DNA of 47,434 bases from Acidobacteriota bacterium (GTDB lineage: Bacteria > Acidobacteriota > Vicinamibacteria > Vicinamibacterales > UBA2999): NCBI GenBank assembly GCA_016789705.1, contig JAEUQR010000150.1, positions 1-47,434 on the forward strand. Direction: 5' to 3'. Made by a program: the position numbers and the translations under genes. Under the pieces are notes generated by a model, which ran no database searches, was not told the DNA's origin, and was given only the letters and a program-made list of their open reading frames with translations. Position 1 is the stretch's first letter. Every line of letters begins with the position of its first letter. Of this stretch, positions 25,993 through 33,603 are shown piece by piece.

Positions 25993-26808
25993 ATGCTCAC
26001 GTTCCGTTCGCCGCTCGCCGTCCTCACCGCCCTCGCCCTCATCACCCTGGCCGCGCCTGCCGAGGCGCAGTTCCCCGCCCGCGGCGACGCCGTGGTCGGC
26101 GAGGACTACCACATCGAAGCGTCCTTCAACTTCTGGAACCCGACGCCGGAGGCCATCGTGAACAGCGAGGCGCTCGGCATCCTTGGCACCGACATCGACC
26201 TCGTGACCGACCTCGGCATCAGCAAGCAGATGCTGAAGGACGTCCGCGTCGTGCTGCGGCCGGCAAAGAAGCACCGCTTCCGCATCAACTATCTGCCGAT
26301 GAACTACGACGCGTCGACGACCATCACGCGCGAGTTCATCTTCAACGGCCTGCGCTACCGGCCGGGCCTGCCGGTGCAGACGACCGCGCAGTTCAAGGCC
26401 TGGCGCTTCGGCTACGAGTACGACTTCCTTTACCGCGACCGCGGCTTCCTCGGCGTGCTCTTCGACGTGAAGTACACCGACGTCAACGTCGGCCTGCTGA
26501 GCCCGATCGGCGACGAATTCACGAAGGCGGTGGCGCCGCTGCCGACCATCGGCGCCGTCGCGCGCGTGTATGCGGCGAAGAACCTCGCGCTCAACGGTGA
26601 GGTCAGCTACTTCAAGATTCCGGAGAGCGCCTCGGAAGACTACAAGGGCCGCTACATGGACTTCGACTTCTATGCGACCTTCAACCCGCACAAGAACTTC
26701 GGCGTGCAGGCCGGCTACCGCAGCATCGACGTCTTCTACGACGCCAAGAACGACACCGGCTCGCTGACGTTCAAGGGCCTCTACTTCGGCGGCACGGCCC
26801 GCTTCTAG
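25993..26808 (+). CDS. Outer-membrane beta-barrel protein of unknown function
   Basis: The product is 271 aa. ATG 25993 begins a signal peptide (ALALITLAAPAEAQ); AAGGGG lies about 10 bases upstream. The mature protein alternates polar and hydrophobic/aromatic residues in strands (RFGYEYDFLYRDRGFLGVLF, YMDFDFYATFNPHKNFGVQ) and ends GTARF with a terminal Phe, as for barrels inserted by BamA. I see no enzyme motif. Its TAG stop overlaps the TAG of the convergent gene: both are read from the tetramer CTAG (26805-26808). Confidence 0.82.
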   Translation: MLTFRSPLAVLTALALITLAAPAEAQFPARGDAVVGEDYHIEASFNFWNPTPEAIVNSEALGILGTDIDLVTDLGISKQMLKDVRVVLRPAKKHRFRINYLPMNYDASTTITREFIFNGLRYRPGLPVQTTAQFKAWRFGYEYDFLYRDRGFLGVLFDVKYTDVNVGLLSPIGDEFTKAVAPLPTIGAVARVYAAKNLALNGEVSYFKIPESASEDYKGRYMDFDFYATFNPHKNFGVQAGYRSIDVFYDAKNDTGSLTFKGLYFGGTARF

Positions 26809-29495
26809 CGCGATCCGGGCCCGGCGGCGCCGGCCGGCGCCGCGCCGTCGGGCCACGTCACGAACACGCCCAGCCGCCGCCCGTCGCCGCTCGGGCCGTG
26901 CTCCGAGGGACGGAAGCCCGTGCGGCTCGCGATCGCGAGCGTGCCCGGCGCCAGCGCCTCGGCCGGCGGCGCCACGTCCACCACCTGCCCCGCCGCGAGC
27001 GCCAGCGTGCGCGTCCACGGCCCCGCCGTCAGTCGCACCTCGTTCGGCACGGGACCGGCCGTGAGCCGCAGCGTGACCGCGCGCCCTTCGTCCGCCCGCA
27101 CGCCGAACGCCGCGGTCTGCCCGCCACGCACCCAGAGGGCGCCCGGCTCCATGAACGCCATGTCGTCGAGCGCGAACACCACGACGCCGCCGTAGCGCGC
27201 CGCGCGAAGCGCACGCGCCGTGGAGCCGCGCGGCGCCAGTGTCCGCGGACGCAGCGTGAGGCGCGCCACTGACTGGACGGCCGCGGCATCACCAGTCATC
27301 GTGATCGAGTGCGCCGCCACCGGCAGCCGCAGCACGAGCCCCGAGTATCCCGCGGGCCGGCCGTCGAGCCCCCACTGCTCCATCGGCACGTCCTGCCGGC
27401 CCAGTCGCACGGTCACCGTGCCGGCCGAGGCGCCGCGCGGCTCGATGAACACGTCGTAGTCGCCGGCCGGCACGTCCGGAAGGCGCAGCAGCGGCTCCAC
27501 GGCGCCCCGGCGTCCGCGCAGGCTCGTGCCGATGTTCAGCCGCCGCGGCGCATCGTCCACGGTCAGCGCGCGCGTCGGCGCGAGTTGCAGGAGCGTCGGC
27601 GCCTGCGCCGCCGTCCACCGCGCGAGCCATGACATCTGCGAGCTGTTGGGTGTGGTGGCGGCACGATCGCGGCCCGTCCAGGCCAGCGTCGCCGCGAGCA
27701 TCACGACGGCCGGTGCCGCGAGCACGCCCGCGACGGCCGCCGCCCGCGGCTGACGGCGCGCCACGAGGCGCGCGGCGGCCACCACCGCCACACCGCTCAC
27801 GAGCCACAACGCGGCGTCCTCGAGAGCGCGGCCCAAGCCGTCGCGGTGCACGCTCGGGAGCGCCAGCGTGAGGTCGGCCGAGCGGCTCAGCCAGTCGATG
27901 AGCGGCGCATGACCCTCGCGGCCGCTCAGGATGAAGGCGCCGCGGTCGATACCGACGAGCGCGGTCGTCAGCCCGGCCGAGAGCGCGAGCAGCATGCCGA
28001 CGACCGCGCGCGTGGTGGCCGACCCGCGCGCCCACAGCGTGCCGGCAGGCAGGGCCAGCAGCGGCACGAGCGCCACCAGGAAACGCGCCGGCGCACTGTA
28101 GCCGCCCCACCACATCGGATAACTCGCGGCCACCGCCACGTAGGGCATCACCACGGCGAGGATCTCGAGGGCAAGACGCCGGCGCTCCCGCGCCAGCACG
28201 ACGAGCCCGGCGATGCCGGCGACCAGCACCGGCGCGGTCGTGAACAGGCCGAACTGCTGATCCAGGAGCAGGCCGGTCACGCCGGCCGGAATGAACGACA
28301 GGCCGCCTTCAGGCCTCGTGCCGTACGGCGCGGCGGGATTCGGCGTGCCGTAGATGACGATGAAGTAGCAGAACCACGCCAGCGCCGAGGCGACGGGCAC
28401 GCTCAGGAAACGCCACACGTCGCTGCGCCGGCTCGCGTCACGCCAGAGGCGCAGCACGATGGCGATCCCCAGCCCGCCGGCGATGATCGCAAAGCGTGTG
28501 TGAAGCCACGGCAGCAGGGCCAGCGCTGCGCCGGTACCCACCCACTGCCGGCCGCTGACGCCGACTGCCCCGGTCTCCAGGGCCACCAGCGCGCCAAGCG
28601 CGACGATTGCAAGCGCGCCGCCCACCGGGTCCGGATAGATCGTGAACGCGTGCAGCAGCACGGGCGCCGAGGTCGCCACTGCCGCCCATCCCATCCATGC
28701 GGCACCCGCCGACGCGGTGAGCCGGAAGACGAGCGTCCAGAGCGCCGCCATCCCGAGCGCGCCCACGGCCACCACCGTGACGACGGCGCCTGGATATCCG
28801 GCCACGGCGAAGGCCGGCAGCACGACCGCCGACACGCCGGGGGCATGGATGGAATAGATCTCCCGGTCGGTGCCGCGGCGCATGAAGTCGGGCTTGAGCA
28901 CCGCGTCGTAGTACTCGAGGTAGTGCTCGGCGCGGTGGTTGTTCTCGATGCGCAGGTCCCCGTCCCTGAGCAGGCTCTGCGTGATGACGAGGTAATGCGG
29001 CTCATCACCCGCCGGCACGCGTGGACGCGCCACGCCCCAGGCCGCGAGCGCGACGGCGGCAAAGACCACCGCGGCGAGCCAGGGCGCGCGCCGGGGTGAG
29101 CGCACCCACTCGGCCAGGCCCTCCTGAGGCATCGTCCGCCCCAGCGGCCAGGCGGCGGCGAGCAGTGCCGCGGCCCACACCCCGCCTTCGAGCGGACCGT
29201 CCCACAACAGAAAAGCCGACGGCGCCGTGAACGGCAGCCAGGGCAGCCACGGCAGCACCAGCAGCGCGAGCGGCGCCTGCCAGAGACGCGGCCCGACGAA
29301 CGCACCGACGCTTCCCCCGCAGAGCATCAGCGCCGCCAGCCACGGCAGCGCCGGCAACGCGCCGACGCGCGTCATCCGAGCGGGATCGACGAGGGCGACG
29401 ACGCCGAGCGACACCCAGGCGCTGGCGCCGATGGCCACGCCTGTGAGGCCTGTCACCAGCCGGGAGGCACGGGCGCCTTCGGCCGACGCGGTCAC
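26805..29495 (-). CDS. GT-C-like polytopic glycosyltransferase with large C-terminal domain
   Basis: The product is 896 aa from GTG 29495, which overlaps the methyltransferase stop (GTGA) and has GGAAG upstream. About 12-14 hydrophobic helices fill residues 10-620. The first long loop carries AGDEPHY (Asp164-Glu165), the acidic motif expected of GT-C enzymes such as GT39/GT83 that use polyprenyl-linked sugars. The C-terminal 270 residues are beta-rich and probably extracytoplasmic, containing SLRGRRGAVEPLLRLPDVPA and RLTAGPVPNEVRLTAGPW. Glycan transfer in the envelope is inferred; the donor and acceptor are unknown. It may also belong to a wider membrane-protein family without activity. Confidence 0.75.
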   Translation of the reverse strand: MTASAEGARASRLVTGLTGVAIGASAWVSLGVVALVDPARMTRVGALPALPWLAALMLCGGSVGAFVGPRLWQAPLALLVLPWLPWLPFTAPSAFLLWDGPLEGGVWAAALLAAAWPLGRTMPQEGLAEWVRSPRRAPWLAAVVFAAVALAAWGVARPRVPAGDEPHYLVITQSLLRDGDLRIENNHRAEHYLEYYDAVLKPDFMRRGTDREIYSIHAPGVSAVVLPAFAVAGYPGAVVTVVAVGALGMAALWTLVFRLTASAGAAWMGWAAVATSAPVLLHAFTIYPDPVGGALAIVALGALVALETGAVGVSGRQWVGTGAALALLPWLHTRFAIIAGGLGIAIVLRLWRDASRRSDVWRFLSVPVASALAWFCYFIVIYGTPNPAAPYGTRPEGGLSFIPAGVTGLLLDQQFGLFTTAPVLVAGIAGLVVLARERRRLALEILAVVMPYVAVAASYPMWWGGYSAPARFLVALVPLLALPAGTLWARGSATTRAVVGMLLALSAGLTTALVGIDRGAFILSGREGHAPLIDWLSRSADLTLALPSVHRDGLGRALEDAALWLVSGVAVVAAARLVARRQPRAAAVAGVLAAPAVVMLAATLAWTGRDRAATTPNSSQMSWLARWTAAQAPTLLQLAPTRALTVDDAPRRLNIGTSLRGRRGAVEPLLRLPDVPAGDYDVFIEPRGASAGTVTVRLGRQDVPMEQWGLDGRPAGYSGLVLRLPVAAHSITMTGDAAAVQSVARLTLRPRTLAPRGSTARALRAARYGGVVVFALDDMAFMEPGALWVRGGQTAAFGVRADEGRAVTLRLTAGPVPNEVRLTAGPWTRTLALAAGQVVDVAPPAEALAPGTLAIASRTGFRPSEHGPSGDGRRLGVFVTWPDGAAPAGAAGPGSR

Positions 29496-30247
29496 TGGCG
29501 CTTCCGGGCCAGACAGATGATCGAGCTCCCGATCGGCATGTCCATGACACGCAGCAGCCACGACTCGGCGATGACCAGGGCCGAGAGTGCCGCGTTCACC
29601 GGCGCGGCCGGCACGCTGATCTCGGTGGCGCTCGGCGCCGCCTGGCCGCCGCCCTGCCAGCGCTGGAGCGCCCGCACCGAATACAGCAGCGGAAACAGGA
29701 ACGCGAACGTATACGAGATCCGCACGATCTCGAGGCCGGCGCCTTCGAGCAGCGCGCGCAGCGATGCGGTGTCATACCGGCGCAACTCTTTCGCGAGCGA
29801 CCCGTGCCCGCCGCGCAACGACTCGAGCGCCGCCACGGTGATGAGCACGTGGCCGCCCGGACGCACGACGCGCGCCATCTCACGCGCCGCCGCGCGTTCG
29901 ATGTCATCGGGCAGGCCGTAGAGCACGTCGAAGGAGGTGACGATATCGAACGACGCATCCGGACACGGGATGTCGCCGATGCTGCCACGCGCGACTCGCG
30001 TGAGACCGTGCGCGCGCGCGAAGCGCGGCCCGATGGCGGTAATGTCGAAGCCGAACGCCCGGCCGTGCCGATCGAGCAGGGCCAGGTTGTTGCCGGTGCC
30101 GCAGCCGCAGTCGAGCAGCCGCAGGTCGGTGCGCCCGCCGGCCGCGCGCGCGAGCCACGGCCCGACGAAGCGGCGGAAGCCCCGGAACCAGAAGTGGGTG
30201 CGTTCGGCGCGGTACGTGAGTTCGAGGAGGCGATCGAGGTGTTCCAT
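29492..30247 (-). CDS. Class I SAM-dependent methyltransferase
   Basis: The product is 251 aa. ATG 30247 is preferred; an upstream extension to 30283 would add 12 residues with no family likeness. Motif I is LLDCGCGTGNN (about 44-54), followed by FGFDITAIGPRFARAHG and the post-motif segment FDIVTSFDVLYGLPD, then RVVRPGGHVLITVAA. The C-terminus (about 175-245) is hydrophobic (FAFLFPLLYSVRAL), suggesting membrane contact. Coupling by GTGA to the GT-C-like gene points to methylation of a lipid-linked sugar or polyprenyl intermediate, which is inference. It is divergent from the 30301 gene with a 53-base spacer. Confidence 0.88.
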   Translation of the reverse strand: MEHLDRLLELTYRAERTHFWFRGFRRFVGPWLARAAGGRTDLRLLDCGCGTGNNLALLDRHGRAFGFDITAIGPRFARAHGLTRVARGSIGDIPCPDASFDIVTSFDVLYGLPDDIERAAAREMARVVRPGGHVLITVAALESLRGGHGSLAKELRRYDTASLRALLEGAGLEIVRISYTFAFLFPLLYSVRALQRWQGGGQAAPSATEISVPAAPVNAALSALVIAESWLLRVMDMPIGSSIICLARKRQ

Positions 30248-30282
30248 GCCGGCGCTGCCGCAGCGTCCCGGCGGCGGCGCCA

Positions 30283-30291
30283 TGGTACCAT
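30283..30291 (+). promoter_or_regulatory. Extended -10 of the 30301 gene, near-leaderless
   Basis: TGG-TACCAT (30283-30291) stands 9 bases before ATG 30301. No Shine-Dalgarno sequence lies between. This short spacer also has to serve the divergent methyltransferase. Confidence 0.45.
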
Positions 30292-30300
30292 ACGCGCTGC

Positions 30301-31968
30301 ATGCGTCAGCGCGGGCTCGCCGAGGCAGCGGTCGTCGTGACCGGTGCGCTGATCCTCACGGCCGCACTCACCTATCCGCTGGTCGCCCGGATCGATCGCA
30401 TCGGCCGCGTCAACACCGCCGACGGTTTCTACGCGATGTGGAACGTCGCGTGGGTGGCCGACGCGCTCATCGTCAATCCGTCGCGCCTGTTCGACGCCAA
30501 CATCTTCTACCCCGCCAGACGCGCCCTGGCCTTCTCCGAGGCCAACATCGGGGCGGGCGCGGTGGCCGTGCCGGTGTGGGGCTTCACCGGCAACCCGTAC
30601 CTGGCCCACAACTCCGTCGTGCTGTTTGCGTTCACGATGGGCGTCGCCGGCGCCTACTATCTTGCCCGCTATCTCACCGGCAGCCGCGAGGCGGCCGCGG
30701 TGGCCGGCGTGCTGTACGCCTTCTGTCCGTTCGTGTTCGCGCGCACGGCGCACATCCAGTTGATGATGACCTTCGGCCTGCCGTTCGCGATGCTGGCCTT
30801 TCATCGCCTGGTCGATCGGCGCACGCCGGGGCGCGCCGCCACGCTCGGCGTGGTGTTGTGGGTGCAGGCCCTGTCGTGCGCCTACTACGGCATCTTCGCC
30901 GCCCTCATGGTGGGGCTCGGCACGTTCGTCTTCGCGCTCACGCGCGGGCTGTGGCGCTCGGCCAGTTACTGGTATCACATCGGTCTGGCCGCGGCCGTGT
31001 CGGTCGCTCTGACGGCGCCGTTCTTCGTGCCTTACGTGCAGGTGCAGGAGGAAGGCTTCGCGCGCACGCTCGACGATGCGCGGCAGTACAGCGCCAACGC
31101 CGGCGCGTGGCTGGCGTCGTCTGCCTGGGCGCACCGGTGGTGGCTGCCGTCGATCGAGGGGTTCTCCGAGGTGCTGTTTCCCGGCATTCTCACCACCGCC
31201 CTCGGCCTCTGGGGCGCGCTCGCCCTGCTGCGGTCACGCCGTCAGGCGTCCGGGGCCGAGGTCGTGGGCGCACCGCTGCCGCGCGACGTGGCCGGCTTCT
31301 ACGTGGCGGTCGTCGTCATCGCGTTCTGGGCGTCATTCGGCCCTGACGCCGGTTTGTACCGGCTGCTCTACGAAACTGTGCCGGTGTTCTCCTTCCTGCG
31401 GGCGCCAGCCCGTATCGGTATCGTCGTGACGCTCGGGCTCGTCGTCCTCGCCAGCGGCGCGCTCGCGTCGTGGCTGCGCCGCCGGCCCCGGCCGGCGGCG
31501 TGGGCGGCCGCGGTCGTCGCCCTCGCGCTGCTCGACCTGAACGCCGCGCCGCTCACCGCGCTGCGTGAGGGGCCACCCGTGGCAGAGGCCTACCGGCGTC
31601 TGGCGACGCTGCCGCGGGGCGCCGTGGCCGAGTTCCCGTACTACTACCAGCGCTCCGACTTCCCCCGCCACGCCGAGTACATGTTCGGCTCCACGTACCA
31701 CTTCCAGCCGCTCATCAACGGCTACTCGGACCACATCCCCGCCGAGTGGCGCGCCACCGTCGTGCCGCTCAGTTCGTTCCCGACGCGCGAGGCGTTCGCG
31801 ATTCTCGGACGGCTGAACGCGCGCTACGTCGTGTTCCACCTGAACGGGTACGACCGCCGCAGCCGCGAGCGGTTGCAGGACCGGCTCATCACGTACGGCC
31901 AGTATCTGAAGCCCCTCGTGCGCGAGGGCGATGTGTGGCTCTTCGAGATCGTGGACTGGCCGAACTGA
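30301..31968 (+). CDS. GT-C-like polytopic membrane protein, first of a tandem pair
   Basis: The product is 555 aa with about 10-11 transmembrane helices. The first extracytoplasmic loop contains NTAD (38-41) and the segment FDANIFYPARRALAFSEANI, shared in pattern with the next gene. A C-terminal periplasmic part begins near residue 415 (LREGPPVAEAYRRLATLP) and includes INGYSDHIP and ARYVVFHLNGY. The fold fits GT-C glycosyltransferases or YfhO-like membrane proteins; activity is not proven by any single motif. It is followed after 14 bases by its paralog and probably forms one transcription unit with it. Confidence 0.75.
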   Translation: MRQRGLAEAAVVVTGALILTAALTYPLVARIDRIGRVNTADGFYAMWNVAWVADALIVNPSRLFDANIFYPARRALAFSEANIGAGAVAVPVWGFTGNPYLAHNSVVLFAFTMGVAGAYYLARYLTGSREAAAVAGVLYAFCPFVFARTAHIQLMMTFGLPFAMLAFHRLVDRRTPGRAATLGVVLWVQALSCAYYGIFAALMVGLGTFVFALTRGLWRSASYWYHIGLAAAVSVALTAPFFVPYVQVQEEGFARTLDDARQYSANAGAWLASSAWAHRWWLPSIEGFSEVLFPGILTTALGLWGALALLRSRRQASGAEVVGAPLPRDVAGFYVAVVVIAFWASFGPDAGLYRLLYETVPVFSFLRAPARIGIVVTLGLVVLASGALASWLRRRPRPAAWAAAVVALALLDLNAAPLTALREGPPVAEAYRRLATLPRGAVAEFPYYYQRSDFPRHAEYMFGSTYHFQPLINGYSDHIPAEWRATVVPLSSFPTREAFAILGRLNARYVVFHLNGYDRRSRERLQDRLITYGQYLKPLVREGDVWLFEIVDWPN

Positions 31969-31982
31969 CGTCTGCCCTGCCG

Positions 31983-33593
31983 ATGATCCGCCGCACTCTG
32001 TTCACGCTGGCCGCGACGCTGGCGGCCGCCGTGCTCCACACCTGGCCGCTTGCCAGCGATCCGGCGGGCCTGTCGCGCCACGACAACGCCGACACCACGC
32101 TCACGACATGGACGGTGAGCTGGGTGGCGCGCGCGCTCACGCACGACCCGCTGCACGTCTTCGACGCGCCAATCTTCCATCCCGAGAAGCGCACGCTCGC
32201 CTACTCGGAACCACTCATCGTGCCGGGCACCCTCGCCATTCCGCTGCGGGCGGCCGGGCTCGACGCCACCGTCACCTACAACCTGCTCGTCATCCTGGGT
32301 CTGGCCCTGAGCGCCGCGGTCATGTGGCGCCTGGTTGCGGGGTGGACGAGCGACGAGGCGGCGGGCGCGGTGGCCGGGCTCGCCTACGCCTTCAACGCGC
32401 ACCTGCTCACGCGGTTCGGACACATTCAGGCGCTGCACGCGGAGTGTTTTCCGGTCGTGCTCTATGCGATCGACCGCCTCGCCGCGCGCGCGACGCTGCG
32501 TGATGGCGTGACGCTTGGCCTGGGTCTCGCGCTCGTCGGCCTCACGTCGATCTATCAGCTCGCCTTCGCGGCCGGCGCCACGGTGGCCGGGATCCTGGCG
32601 CGCGTCGGCGAGTGGCGGCGGCGGCCGGTGGCCACGGCCGTGGCCACCGGCGCGGGCATCACGCTCGGCGTGGCGCTGCTCGCGCCGATGCTCTGGCAGT
32701 ACCTCACGGTCAACCGGCAGTACGGCCTGGCGCGCACGGTGGCCGAGACGGCCGACTACGCCGCGACCTGGCGCGACTACCTCGCGACCGGCGGACGCCT
32801 CCACTACGCCTGGTGGAGCGCCCCGTTCTTCCAGGACACGGCGGCGCTCTTCCCGGGCGTCACGGTGGCGCTGCTCGGCCTGGCCGGGTGTTTCGCCCCG
32901 CGCGAGCAGCAGGGCCGCGTGCGCATGATGGCGGCCATCGGAGTCACCGGCGTGCTCATGTCGCTCGGGCCGGTCGTGCCCGGCTACACGTGGCTCTTCG
33001 AACACATCCCGCTGCTGCAGGCCACGCGCGCCACCGACCGCTGGGGCGTCCTGGCGCTGACCGCACTGGCGGTGCTCGCCGCCTATGGGCTCGCGCTCAT
33101 GCGCACGCGCACCCGCGGCGCCACGCGCCACGTGATCACGGCGGTGGCGATCGCGCTCGTCACCCTCGAAGCCCTGCGCGCGCCGATGGCATTCCGCCCC
33201 ACGCCCGCCGTGCCCGCCATCTACGCCCGCATCGCCGCGTTGCCAGGTGCCGTGCTGCTCGAGTACCCGACCTACGAGGGCCCGGCGTTCAGCCGGAACG
33301 CCCCGTATCTGCTGGCGCAGACCGAGCACTGGAAGCCAATCGTCGCCGGCTACAGCGGCACATTCACGCCCGACTATACGGCACGCCTCGCCGACCTCGC
33401 GACGTTCCCCGCCGAACGCGCGCGTCAGCGGTTGCGCGAGATGGGCATCACGCACGTCGTGCTGCACCTGGCGCCGCTCAGGGCCACGGTGGGCCAGGCT
33501 GCCATCGATGCCGTCGACCAGGTACCGTGGGTGACGCGCGAGTTCGAAGACGACACGGCACGCGTCTACCGCGTGCGCACCGACGTGCCGTAG
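31983..33593 (+). CDS. GT-C-like polytopic membrane protein, second of a tandem pair
   Basis: The product is 536 aa from ATG 31983. It is clearly paralogous to the preceding gene: DNAD (34-37) in the first loop, FDAPIFHPEKRTLAYSEPLI, then ARFGHIQ-like TRFGHIQALHAECFPVVLYA. The C-terminal part has VLLEYPTYEGPAFSRNAPYL, VAGYSGTFTP and ITHVVLHL. About ten helices are visible. The pair could form a heterodimer or act on successive steps of one glycan; this is inference. The gene converges on the lytic transglycosylase gene with only 10 bases between the stop codons and no terminator. Confidence 0.75.
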   Translation: MIRRTLFTLAATLAAAVLHTWPLASDPAGLSRHDNADTTLTTWTVSWVARALTHDPLHVFDAPIFHPEKRTLAYSEPLIVPGTLAIPLRAAGLDATVTYNLLVILGLALSAAVMWRLVAGWTSDEAAGAVAGLAYAFNAHLLTRFGHIQALHAECFPVVLYAIDRLAARATLRDGVTLGLGLALVGLTSIYQLAFAAGATVAGILARVGEWRRRPVATAVATGAGITLGVALLAPMLWQYLTVNRQYGLARTVAETADYAATWRDYLATGGRLHYAWWSAPFFQDTAALFPGVTVALLGLAGCFAPREQQGRVRMMAAIGVTGVLMSLGPVVPGYTWLFEHIPLLQATRATDRWGVLALTALAVLAAYGLALMRTRTRGATRHVITAVAIALVTLEALRAPMAFRPTPAVPAIYARIAALPGAVLLEYPTYEGPAFSRNAPYLLAQTEHWKPIVAGYSGTFTPDYTARLADLATFPAERARQRLREMGITHVVLHLAPLRATVGQAAIDAVDQVPWVTREFEDDTARVYRVRTDVP

Positions 33594-33603
33594 CGGCGCG
33601 GTG

